This document shows, piece by piece, positions 42,731-51,599 of a DNA stretch of 64,000 nucleotides. This DNA is from an uncultured Rhodospirillaceae bacterium. Its GTDB lineage: Bacteria; Pseudomonadota; Alphaproteobacteria; Azospirillales; Azospirillaceae. The notes below the pieces were generated by a model that worked only from the letters and a program-made list of their open reading frames with translations, was not told the DNA's origin and did no database searches. Location of the stretch: contig CALBDS010000047.1 in assembly GCA_937927415.1 (NCBI GenBank), forward strand, positions 18,286 to 82,285, written 5' to 3'. Both the position numbers and the translations under genes were made by a program. Position 1 is the first letter of the stretch; the number at the start of each line of letters is the position of its first letter.

Positions 42731-44248
42731 TCAGGTTTCCCGGATCACAGCACCCTGGTGGCTGAGCCACACGTTGGTCAGGCTGCGCTCGTCGTGCTCC
42801 AACCGCCAACTCAACAGCGCCTGGGCGTGCTCCAGCACCTGCCCCTGATAGTCGGGGTCGCGGGAATGGTCGCACAGTTCACCCGGATCGTCGGCCAGAT
42901 CGAAGAACAAGGGGGGGAGGGCGGTGAAATGGACGTATTTGGTCGTCTCGCCGCGCAGCACCGTCATGGTGCACTGGTCGGGCTGCTGGTGCAGGGCGTG
43001 TTCGGGGGCGGCGGTGGCCACGTCGCGGAAATCATAGGCGAAGTGGGCATGGCGGCGCCAAGCCGCCGGGGTGCTCCCCTCCAGCCAGGGGCGCAGGGAT
43101 AGGCCGTCGCACTGGCGCGGCACCGGCACCCGCAGCCAGTCGAGAATGGTCGGCATCAGGTCGATGTGCTCGGTGAAGCGTTCGACCGTGCGCGCCTCGG
43201 CCCCGCCCGGCCAGCGGATGGCAAGCGGAACATGGAAGCACGGGTCGAACCACCCCTCCTTGCCGAACATCCAATGGTCGCCGATCAACTCGCCATGGTC
43301 GGAGGTGACGATGATGAGCGTCTCGTCCCACTGGCCCAACGCCCGTACCCCGTCCAGCAGCCGCCCGATGTGATGGTCCACCTCGGCGATCAGCCCGTAA
43401 TAGACGGCGCGTAGCCAGCGCAATTCCCCGTCATCCACCGTCTTGGGATCGAGTTTGCGGCCATGGACCCAGTGTTTGCCGGGAAACGTCGCCAGCCGCC
43501 ACGCCAGCCAGGGGTGCACGGCCCCCTCCTCCGCCACGGTGGCGGCGCGCACCGGCGACGGCACGGTGTCGGGAGAAATCAGGCTGTGCCACGGCTCCGC
43601 CGCGATCCAAGGGGGGTGGGGGCGCAGATAGCTGACGTGGGCGAACCACGGGCGGTTGCCCTGCCCGGTGATCCACGACAGGGCGCGGTCGGTGATGAAG
43701 GCGGTTTCGCTGAGATCGGCGGGGAAACGGGCCGGGCCGCGGGGGTTGCTGTCCGGCGGGGCGTAGAGGTGGGACACCGACGATCCCACCGGAAAGCCGC
43801 GGCGGCGCAGGTCGTCGCCCCAGGGATCGGCGGAATCGATCATCGGGCACACCGGATCGAAACCGGGGGCGATGCCTTCGTACGAGAACAGCACCGGGTC
43901 CAGCGGCGCAAGGCCGCGGGGATCGACGGCGGTGTCGGTGTAGCCGAACAGGGCCGGCGCCACCCCGGCCTTGCGCGCCTCCAGCGCCACGGTGGTGTGA
44001 CGGCGGTCCAGCGGCACGCCGTTGCGCACCGAACGGTGATTGTGCAGCACCAGCCCGGTCAGGATGCTGGCCCGCGACGGGCCACACGGGCTGGCGTTGG
44101 AATAATGGCGGGCGAAACGCACCGACTCCGCGGCAAAGGCGTCGAACCGCGGCGTGCGCACCGCCGGATGCCCGGCACAGCCCAGCGCATCGCCGCGCCA
44201 TTGGTCGGCGGTGATGAACAGCACGTTGCGCCGTTCCGGTTGCATCAT
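42731..44248 (-). CDS. Phosphonate monoester hydrolase/sulfatase-like enzyme (alkaline phosphatase superfamily)
   Basis: The 505-residue protein has the sulfatase fold. RNVLFITADQWRGDALG (metal Asp at residue 15) is followed by NASPCGPSRASILTG, where Cys55 of C-x-P-S-R is the residue converted to formylglycine. VTSDHGELIGDH gives the second metal pair. Downstream blocks such as LHNHRSVRNGVPLDRRHT, FAHVSYLRPHPPWIAA, EHIDLMPTILDWL and FTALPPLFFDL closely resemble rhizobial phosphonate monoester hydrolase. That enzyme cleaves phosphonate monoesters, phosphodiesters and sulfate esters. The true substrate is unknown. It diverges from an ABC transporter operon. No formylglycine-generating enzyme is in the window. 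Confidence 0.88.
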   Translation of the reverse strand: MMQPERRNVLFITADQWRGDALGCAGHPAVRTPRFDAFAAESVRFARHYSNASPCGPSRASILTGLVLHNHRSVRNGVPLDRRHTTVALEARKAGVAPALFGYTDTAVDPRGLAPLDPVLFSYEGIAPGFDPVCPMIDSADPWGDDLRRRGFPVGSSVSHLYAPPDSNPRGPARFPADLSETAFITDRALSWITGQGNRPWFAHVSYLRPHPPWIAAEPWHSLISPDTVPSPVRAATVAEEGAVHPWLAWRLATFPGKHWVHGRKLDPKTVDDGELRWLRAVYYGLIAEVDHHIGRLLDGVRALGQWDETLIIVTSDHGELIGDHWMFGKEGWFDPCFHVPLAIRWPGGAEARTVERFTEHIDLMPTILDWLRVPVPRQCDGLSLRPWLEGSTPAAWRRHAHFAYDFRDVATAAPEHALHQQPDQCTMTVLRGETTKYVHFTALPPLFFDLADDPGELCDHSRDPDYQGQVLEHAQALLSWRLEHDERSLTNVWLSHQGAVIRET

Positions 44249-44586
44249 GATGCCTGTCCACCATCCTGAATTCACCCTCTCCCTGCCGGGGAGAGGGTTG
44301 GGTGAGGGCCGGATTTCGCGCCGAATGGCCCGAAATCCGTTGCAAAGCAACCCCAAATCCACGTTTGACGAGCCTGACGGCTCGATTTTCGGGCTAACGC
44401 GCGAAAATCGGCCCCCACCCCGCCCTCCCCCCGACGGGGGGAGGGAGACAGAAATCGCTTTGCTTGACACTAATATGAACTTTGGCCGATCGCACCTCGG
44501 GCAAATTGCCTGATCGGCGGCGGCTAAGCCATAGTTGGGCACCGAAACAACACCAACATCGGGCGACAGGGAAGAGAAGGGACACC
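44249..44586. other. 338-base divergent region between the hydrolase and transporter genes
   Basis: Most of it (44275-44447) is a family B palindromic repeat. The remaining 140 bases before the binding protein gene are the only room for a promoter on the plus strand. A TTGACA-like TTGACAC at 44463 is followed by no clear -10. The last 20 bases hold a GAAGGGAC ribosome binding site. Confidence 0.6.
44275..44447. repeat. Intergenic palindromic repeat, family B (copy 1)
   Basis: About 175 bases with inverted ends. The left end is CCCTCTCCC-TGCC-GGGGAGAGGG then GGTGAGGGCCGGATTTCGCG. The right end is the opposing GCGCGAAAATCGGCC, then CCCTCCCCCC-GAC-GGGGGGAGGG. The middle holds GAGCC-TGAC-GGCTC. 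Same order and orientation as the copy at 46865. This is a MITE- or BIME-like non-coding element. Confidence 0.8.
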
Positions 44587-45750
44587 ATGACCGACAGCAA
44601 AGGTTCCAGCGCCGCCACCCAGCGCGCCGCCAAGGCGTTCACCCGCCGCATGGTTCTCCAGGCCGGGGCGGCGTCCGCCGGTCTGGCCGCCGCCGGGCCG
44701 TTCATCCTGCGCGAAGGCCGCGCGGCGAGCGGCACGGTCAACATCTTCTCCTGGTCCGGCTACATCAACCCGGCCATGCTGGAGGATTTCCAGAAGAAGA
44801 CCGGCGTCAAGGCGGTGCTGACCGAATACGCCACCAACGACGAGCTTCTGAACCAGTTGAAGGCCACCGGCGGCGCCGGGTTCGACATCATCCACCCCAC
44901 GGTGGACCGGGTGCCGAACTATGTGGAATTCGATCTGGTCCAGCCGCTGGACGAAAGCAAGGTCACCTGGACCGGCTGCATCGATTCGGCGGTGATCGGT
45001 TCCGCCGGCATGGGCGGCGTGGTGGGCGGCAAGCGGTTCTTCGCCCCCGCCGACTGGGGCACCGAGGCTCTGGCCTATGACAGCGCCAAGGCGCCGCTGA
45101 CCTATGGCACCGCCAGCTACGGCGACCTGTGGAAGCCGGAATACGCCGGCAAGGTCACCGTGCGCGGCCACTCCTCGCTGATCGGCATCGGCCTGTGGCT
45201 GGAGGCCGAGGGCAAGCTGCCCCACCCCTTGCGCGAACAATTCACGTCGGAGGCCAAGGCCCGCGCCAACTTCGACGCCATCCTCAAGGTCGCGGTCGCC
45301 AACAAAAAGGCGGTCGGCCAGTTCTGGACCAACGAGAATGAAGCGCAGGGTGCCTTCCGCACCAACGGCTGCGTGATCGGCCAGACCTGGGACAGCACCG
45401 CCGCCGCCTTGCGCAAGGAAAAGCTGCCCGTCCGCTTCATCGCGCCGAAGGAAGGCGCGCTGGCGTGGATGGAAGGCTTCGCCATCCCGAAGAAGGCGGC
45501 GAACGCGGAAGCGGCCTACGCCTGGATCAACTGGTTCTACACGCCGGAGGCCGGCGCCCTCTACACCGCCCATTCCGGCATCAGCTCCACCGCCAAGGGG
45601 GCCGAAAGCCTGCTGTCGGACGAGGCCAAGGCCTTCTTTGCCGACGCCTATCCCGGCGACGCCCTGTCGAAGCTGTGGTGGTGGCCGGTGCAGGAACCGT
45701 GGTACGTCTCGCTGCGCAACGAATATCAGGATCGGTTCCTCGCCGCCTGA
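44587..45750 (+). CDS. Polyamine-type ABC transporter substrate-binding protein (PotD/PotF-like)
   Basis: The 387-residue protein has a twin-arginine-like signal peptide (FTRRMVLQAGAASAGLAAAG). The binding-protein fold then shows VNIFSWSGYINPAMLEDFQ, TGVKAVLTEYATNDELLNQL and DIIHPTVDRV. FWTNENEAQGAFRTNGCVIG is also present, and the end is WINWFYTPEAGALYT. This is the PotD/PotF group that binds spermidine, putrescine or other cationic molecules, and some members bind aminophosphonates. It heads a four-gene operon with ATPase and two permeases. The neighbouring divergent hydrolase suggests a phosphonate- or phosphodiester-linked substrate. That is inference. Confidence 0.92.
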   Translation: MTDSKGSSAATQRAAKAFTRRMVLQAGAASAGLAAAGPFILREGRAASGTVNIFSWSGYINPAMLEDFQKKTGVKAVLTEYATNDELLNQLKATGGAGFDIIHPTVDRVPNYVEFDLVQPLDESKVTWTGCIDSAVIGSAGMGGVVGGKRFFAPADWGTEALAYDSAKAPLTYGTASYGDLWKPEYAGKVTVRGHSSLIGIGLWLEAEGKLPHPLREQFTSEAKARANFDAILKVAVANKKAVGQFWTNENEAQGAFRTNGCVIGQTWDSTAAALRKEKLPVRFIAPKEGALAWMEGFAIPKKAANAEAAYAWINWFYTPEAGALYTAHSGISSTAKGAESLLSDEAKAFFADAYPGDALSKLWWWPVQEPWYVSLRNEYQDRFLAA

Positions 45751-45776
45751 TCGTCTGACCCAAGCCGGGGCGTTTG

Positions 45777-46850
<1,074 letters not shown>

Positions 46851-46864
46851 TGGGGGCAAACAAT

Positions 46865-47038
46865 CCCCCTCTCCCCGCCGGGGAGAGGGACGGGGTGAGG
46901 GCCGCTTTTCGCGCGGCAGCCCGAAAAGCGAGCCGCAAGGCTCTCGAAACCTCAAATTCGGCGTTGCTGCGCAACGGTTCTCGGGCGTTCTGCGCGAGAA
47001 CCGGCCCTCACCCAACCCTCTCCCCGGGGGGGAGAGGG
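46865..47038. repeat. Intergenic palindromic repeat, family B (copy 2)
   Basis: About 175 bases in the gap between ATPase and permease genes. It begins CCCCCTCTCCCC-GCC-GGGGAGAGGG and GGGGTGAGGGCCG, then CTTTTCGCGCGG. It ends with the inverted GCGCGAGAACCGGCCCTCAC and CCCTCTCCCC-GGGG-GGAGAGGG. A CCTCAAATTC-type central portion has no homologue in copy 1. The repeat sits inside a likely operon, so it may affect the ratio of subunits made. Confidence 0.8.
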
Positions 47039-47094
47039 CTTGCTGACCGGGCTTTGCTTCCCGCCCCCCACGCCTGCGGGAAGGGAACCACCCC

Positions 47095-47979
47095 ATGACC
47101 GAGGTGTTGCGCCGCTACGGGCCTGTGCTGACCACCGTGATCCTGCTGGCGGTGGCGGTGTGGATCGTCGGGCTGGTGGTGCTGCCGCAGGTGCTGATGG
47201 TGGATTTCTCCTTCCGCCCCATGCTGCCGCCGGCCAAGATCGGCGGGCCGGAAGACGTCTACACGCTCAAGAACTACGCCACCTTGTGGACCAACGAGGT
47301 TCACCGGGCCATCTTCGTCAAGACCATCTGGGCCAGCGCGCTCGTCACCGCCGTGACCTTCGCCGTGTGCTACCCCATCGCCTTCTACATGGCGCAGGTG
47401 GCACCCCGGCGGCGGCTGCCCATGCTGGTGCTGATGCTGGTGGTGCCGTTCTGGATCAACGAACTGCTGCGCACCTTCGCGTGGTACATCATCCTCGCTT
47501 ATTCGGGACCGCTGAACATCCTGCTGGTGGCGCTGGGCATCTTCACCGAGCCGCAACGGCTGTCGGGCGGGGACGTGGGCGTCATCGTCGGCATGGTGTA
47601 CGTCTACATCCTGTTCATGGTGTTTCCCATCTACAACGCCCTTGAATCCCTGGACCGCCACCAGATCGAGGCGGCGCGGGATCTGGGGGCCGGGTGGCTG
47701 CGCATCCATCGCCGCATCGCCATCCCCCACGCCAAGCCGGGCATCGCGGTCGGGTGCATCATGACCTTCATGCTGGCCGCCGGCAGCTACGCCGTGCCGG
47801 CCTTGCTGGGCGGGCCGCAAAGCCGCTGGTTCACCGAGGTCATCTACAACTGGTTCTTCGAAGGCGGGAACTGGAACCAGGGGGCGGCCTATGCCTTCAT
47901 CCTGCTGGTGCTGTGCGTCGGCTTCATCCTTTTGATGATGAAGCTGTTCCGCGTCGGCCTGACCGACATCGCCAAATAG
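47095..47979 (+). CDS. ABC transporter permease, PotB-like
   Basis: A 294-residue permease with six membrane helices. The EAA loop can be read in EAARDLGAGWLRIHRRIAIP. LVVPFWINELLRTFAWYIIL and LAAGSYAVPALLGGPQSRWFTE are typical PotB/PotH features. It forms the membrane channel with the next gene's product. The ATG begins 56 bases after the family B repeat. Confidence 0.93.
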   Translation: MTEVLRRYGPVLTTVILLAVAVWIVGLVVLPQVLMVDFSFRPMLPPAKIGGPEDVYTLKNYATLWTNEVHRAIFVKTIWASALVTAVTFAVCYPIAFYMAQVAPRRRLPMLVLMLVVPFWINELLRTFAWYIILAYSGPLNILLVALGIFTEPQRLSGGDVGVIVGMVYVYILFMVFPIYNALESLDRHQIEAARDLGAGWLRIHRRIAIPHAKPGIAVGCIMTFMLAAGSYAVPALLGGPQSRWFTEVIYNWFFEGGNWNQGAAYAFILLVLCVGFILLMMKLFRVGLTDIAK

Positions 47980-47988
47980 GGGGCGCCG

Positions 47989-48783
47989 ATGACCGCCGCG
48001 GGAGTCCGCCGCTTTCTGACGCGCACCTATCTGGTGCTGTTCTTCGGCTATCTGTTCGTGCCGCTGGGCATCATGGGGGCGGCGGCGTTCAACACCAGCC
48101 GCTTCCCCACCGTCACCCCCTGGACCGGCTTCACCCTGCAATGGTTTCCCGCCCTGTTCGCTGACCAGCGGCTGTGGCAGGCGCTGGGCACCAGCCTGAT
48201 CGTCGCCGCCGGCGTGATCGCCGTGGCCGTGCCGCTGGGGCTGGCGGGGGCCTTGCTGCTGAACCGGCTGCACAGCCGGGCGCGCACCTTCCTTTATGCC
48301 GTGATGGTGTCGCCGCTGCTGACGCCGGGGGTGATCGTCGGCATCTCCACGCTGGTGTTCTGGCGGCAGTGGTTCGGGGTCAGCGGCGGCATCTTCCTGA
48401 CCGTGGTGGCGCAGGCCAGCTTCATCGCGGCGTATGCCATGCTGCTGTTCCTGGCGCGGCTCCAGCGGTTCGATCCCAGCCTGGAGGAAGCGGCCCTGGA
48501 TCTGGGCGCCAGCCACGGGCAGGTGTTCCGCCGCATCACCCTGCCCTATCTGATGCCGTCGGTGCTGTCGTCGGCGCTGCTGGCGTTCCTGCAGAGCTTC
48601 GAGAACTACAACACCACCCTGTTCGTGCGCGGACTGGAAACGACGCTGACCATCTACATCGCGTCCAAGGTGCGCACCGGGTTGACGCCGGCCGTCAACG
48701 CGCTGTCGCTGATCCTGATCGGGCTGACCATCATCGGCGCGGTGGTCTACGAGATTATGAGGCGACGGGAAGCAAAAGCATAA
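47989..48783 (+). CDS. ABC transporter permease, PotC-like
   Basis: The 264-residue permease has six helices and the EAA motif EEAALDLGASHGQVFRRITLP. It shows FFGYLFVPLGIMGAAAFNTSRFP at the start and SFENYNTTLFVRGLETTLTI near the end, typical of PotC/PotI. It starts 9 bases after PotB-like and completes the ABC system. A family A repeat begins directly after the stop codon. Confidence 0.93.
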   Translation: MTAAGVRRFLTRTYLVLFFGYLFVPLGIMGAAAFNTSRFPTVTPWTGFTLQWFPALFADQRLWQALGTSLIVAAGVIAVAVPLGLAGALLLNRLHSRARTFLYAVMVSPLLTPGVIVGISTLVFWRQWFGVSGGIFLTVVAQASFIAAYAMLLFLARLQRFDPSLEEAALDLGASHGQVFRRITLPYLMPSVLSSALLAFLQSFENYNTTLFVRGLETTLTIYIASKVRTGLTPAVNALSLILIGLTIIGAVVYEIMRRREAKA

Positions 48784-48907
48784 TGTCAGGGGCTTTGCCC
48801 CCGACACCCCCAGCAAGGGCCAGTCGGCCCTTGCATCCCATCGATGGGGTACAGGGGCCGACCGGCCCCTGTCGGGGAGCGTCGAGGGGTGGAACCCCTC
48901 GACACCC
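48784..48907. repeat. Intergenic palindromic repeat, family A (copy 2, long form)
   Basis: Four hairpins in a row: TGTCAGGGGC-TTT-GCCCCCGACA; GCAAGGGCC-AGTC-GGCCCTTGC; ACAGGGGCC-GAC-CGGCCCCTGT; and GTCGAGGGGT-GGA-ACCCCTCGAC. The first two match the element at 14483 and the last two match (inverted) the one at 42664. It fills the gap between the two convergent ABC operons and may terminate both. Confidence 0.8.
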
Positions 48908-49696
48908 TCACGCCTCCATCTGAAGCGTCTTCAGCGTCTCCACCCGGATCTCCTCCGTCAGCCGTTCCTTGTAATCGGCGAAGGCCGCGGTGGTCTTGAT
49001 CCTGTAGGACCGCGGGTGGGGCAGGTCGATGGGGATATCGCACTTGATCCGGCCCGGACGGGCCGACATCACCACCACCCGGCTGGCCATGAAGATGGCC
49101 TCGTCGATGTCGTGGGTGACGAACAGCACGGTCTTGCGGTGCTGCTCCCAGATGCCCAGCAGCAGTTCCTGCATCACCTCCCGCGTCTGGTGGTCCAGCG
49201 CACCGAAGGGTTCGTCCAGCAACAGGATGTCGGGGTCGTTGGCCAGCGCGCGGGCCAGCGCCGTGCGTTGCTGCATGCCCCCGGAAAGCTGGGCCGGGTG
49301 GTGGTTCTCGAACCCCTTCAGCCCCACCTGGGCCAGGAAGCGGTCGGCAATCGCCACCTGTTCGGCCCGCGGCACGCCCCGTTCGCGCAGGCCGAAGCAC
49401 ACGTTGTCGCGCACGCTGAGCCAGGGGAACAGGGTGTAGGACTGGAACACCATGCCGCGGTCGGGACCGGGGCGGGTGACGGGATGGCCGTTCAGCAGCA
49501 CCTCCCCCGCCGTCGGGGTCTCCAGCCCGGCCACCACCCGCAGCAAGGTGGACTTGCCGCAACCGGACGGCCCGAGGATGGTGATGAAGTCGTTGTCCTG
49601 GACCGTTAGGTCGGTGGGTTCCAGGGCGCGGGTGGCCCCACCGCCCCGGCGGGCGGGGAATTCCTTGCTCACCCCGCGGATCACCAGTTTGCTCAT
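48908..49696 (-). CDS. ABC transporter ATPase, nitrate/sulfonate/taurine type (SsuB/TauB-like)
   Basis: A 262-residue ATPase. Walker A is GPSGCGKSTLLR, the Q-loop is VFQSYTLFPWLSV and the signature is LSGGMQQRTALARAL. LLLDEPFGALDHQTR and FVTHDIDEAIF complete the set. The end lacks the TOBE domain of the PotA type and has the family-like RSYRIKTTAAFADYKERL. Start ATG overlaps the permease stop by 4 bases. It is the last gene of a permease-binding protein operon on the minus strand. Confidence 0.95.
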   Translation of the reverse strand: MSKLVIRGVSKEFPARRGGGATRALEPTDLTVQDNDFITILGPSGCGKSTLLRVVAGLETPTAGEVLLNGHPVTRPGPDRGMVFQSYTLFPWLSVRDNVCFGLRERGVPRAEQVAIADRFLAQVGLKGFENHHPAQLSGGMQQRTALARALANDPDILLLDEPFGALDHQTREVMQELLLGIWEQHRKTVLFVTHDIDEAIFMASRVVVMSARPGRIKCDIPIDLPHPRSYRIKTTAAFADYKERLTEEIRVETLKTLQMEA

Positions 49697-50481
49697 CGTC
49701 CGCGCACCCACGGAAATAGGCGGGCGTTCATCGCCTGGAACGCCACATCGGTTATCAGCCCGATCAGGCCGATGATGAAGATGCCGAAAATCATCTGGCC
49801 GGTGTCGAGGAAGCGTTGCGCCTCGATGATCATGTGGCCGATGCCCTGGGACGCCCCCACCAGTTCAGCGACGATCACATAGGTCCAGGCCCAGCCCAGC
49901 ACCAACCGCAGAGCCTCGAACACCTGCGGGGCCGCGGCGGGCAGCAGCACCCGCAGCACCACCCCCCGGCGCGACGCACCCAGCGTATAGGCCGCCTCCA
50001 CCAGATCGGTGCGCACGGCCCCCACGATCACCGCAATCATGATGACGAGCTGGAACACCGACCCGATGAAGATCACCAGAACCTTTTGCAACTCGCCCAC
50101 CCCGGCCCACAGGATCAGCAGCGGGATGAAGGCCGAGGCCGGCAGATAGCGCGCGAAGGAGGTGAAGCCGGAAAAGAACGCCTCCACCGGCTTGAACGCC
50201 CCCATCAGAATGCCCAGCGGCACCGCCACCAGCACGGCCAGCGCGAACCCAGCGAACACCCGTGCCACCGTGACGCCGATGTCGGCGGTAAAGCCGAATT
50301 TGGCGAACAGCTCATACCCCGACGCCAGCGTGGTGCCGGGGGACGCCAGGAACAGCGGCTTGACGAAACCGCCGTAGGTGGCGATCCCCCAACCGACGAA
50401 GAACAGCACGAAGCAGGCCACCGCCAGGGCTGCGCGCAGCCCCGGCGGCACCGGCTTCAGCGGCGCGAAAAAACCGTTCAT
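49693..50481 (-). CDS. ABC transporter permease, SsuC/TauC-like
   Basis: A 262-residue permease with about six helices. LARYLPASAFIPLLILWAG-type (FARYLPASAFIPLLILWAGV) and the loop VEAAYTLGASRRGVVLRVLL, then AAPQVFEALRLVLGWAWTYV and GASQGIGHMIIEAQRFLDTG are typical of the nitrate/sulfonate/taurine group. It lies between the binding protein gene (10 bases upstream) and the ATPase gene (4-base overlap). A TTG and GTG just before the ATG are less likely starts. Confidence 0.93.
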   Translation of the reverse strand: MNGFFAPLKPVPPGLRAALAVACFVLFFVGWGIATYGGFVKPLFLASPGTTLASGYELFAKFGFTADIGVTVARVFAGFALAVLVAVPLGILMGAFKPVEAFFSGFTSFARYLPASAFIPLLILWAGVGELQKVLVIFIGSVFQLVIMIAVIVGAVRTDLVEAAYTLGASRRGVVLRVLLPAAAPQVFEALRLVLGWAWTYVIVAELVGASQGIGHMIIEAQRFLDTGQMIFGIFIIGLIGLITDVAFQAMNARLFPWVRGR

Positions 50482-50491
50482 CACCAACCCG

Positions 50492-51490
50492 TCACTTCAC
50501 GAACGCCGGGGTGCTCATGCCGTCCAGGCTGTCGGGCGCGCGGCGGATCAGCTTGGCTTCCAGCATCACGTCGCGGACATCCTTCAGGAAGCCGGGCATG
50601 GTGTCGGTCAGATAGGTCTGGTTGCCGGGCTTGTCGTACCATTTGACGAAGCGGGCCGAGTCGGCAAACTGTTCCGGCGTCTGCTTGACGTCGGCGCCCA
50701 TGATCTCGAACGCCTTTTTCGGATCGGCCTTGATCATGTCCAGGGCTTCGAACCAGCCATCGACGATGGCCTGCACCACCGTGGGGTTCTTCTGGATGTA
50801 GTCGGGCTGGAAGGCCAGGGTGTCGATGATGACGCCCGGCGTCTGGTCCGAGGTCACCAGAATGGTGCCGTTGGCGTTGCGCACGTTGGACAGGTACGGC
50901 TCATAGGTCAGGGCCACGTCGAACTGCCCGGCGACGAAGGCCGCCGCCGCGTCCTTGGGCGACAGGTTGGTCTGGTTCACGTCGGCGATGGACAGGCCGT
51001 TCTTCTTCAGCACGTACGCCAGCCAGAACTGCGACACGCCGCCGCTTTCCACCGCCACGGCCCGGCCCTTCAGCCCGGCCACATCCTTGATGTCGCCGCG
51101 GACAGCGATGCCGTCGCCGCCGTGGGAGCTGTCGAGCACCAGCACTTGGCTCACCGCCACACCGGACGAGGCGTACATCATGTGCGTATCGACCGTAGTG
51201 GCGATGGCCTGCACCTCGCCCGCCGCCATGGCCTGATGGCGGTTGGCCGAGGGCATCTTCTTGATCTCGACCTCGACGCCGTTCTTCTTGAAGATGCCGG
51301 CCTCCTTGGCCAGCGTCAAAGGCGCGAAGCCGGTCCAGCCGCTCATGGCGATGGTGACCTTGGGCAGACCCTGCGCCCGCGCACCGGCGGGCAGAAGCCC
51401 CGCCGCCGACACCGCCAGGGCGCCCAGAACCGTGACCGCCCCCAGCACCAGCCGGCGGCTCGGCCGCGCACGCGACATGCTTTCCATCAT
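50492..51490 (-). CDS. ABC transporter substrate-binding protein, SsuA/TauA/NMT1-like
   Basis: A 332-residue protein with an N-terminal signal peptide containing a twin-arginine-like SRRLVLGAV (about residues 11-19) and cleaved near ARAQG. The mature part has IAMSGWTGFAPLTLAKEAG, NGVEVEIKKM, GEVQAIATTVDTHMMY and GVIIDTLAFQPDYIQ. This pattern fits nitrate/sulfonate/taurine or urea-related uptake, with ligand unknown. AGAGAGGG precedes two adjacent ATG codons (51490 and 51487). It heads the operon. Confidence 0.93.
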   Translation of the reverse strand: MMESMSRARPSRRLVLGAVTVLGALAVSAAGLLPAGARAQGLPKVTIAMSGWTGFAPLTLAKEAGIFKKNGVEVEIKKMPSANRHQAMAAGEVQAIATTVDTHMMYASSGVAVSQVLVLDSSHGGDGIAVRGDIKDVAGLKGRAVAVESGGVSQFWLAYVLKKNGLSIADVNQTNLSPKDAAAAFVAGQFDVALTYEPYLSNVRNANGTILVTSDQTPGVIIDTLAFQPDYIQKNPTVVQAIVDGWFEALDMIKADPKKAFEIMGADVKQTPEQFADSARFVKWYDKPGNQTYLTDTMPGFLKDVRDVMLEAKLIRRAPDSLDGMSTPAFVK

Positions 51491-51599
51491 CAACCCTCTC
51501 TGCCTTGTCCGATTGGTTCCCCCGTTGACCGGGGCGTCAGAACGAGTGTGGCGGGTTTTCGCCAGGGGGGGAAGCGGGATGCGGACGTATGCGCCGGCT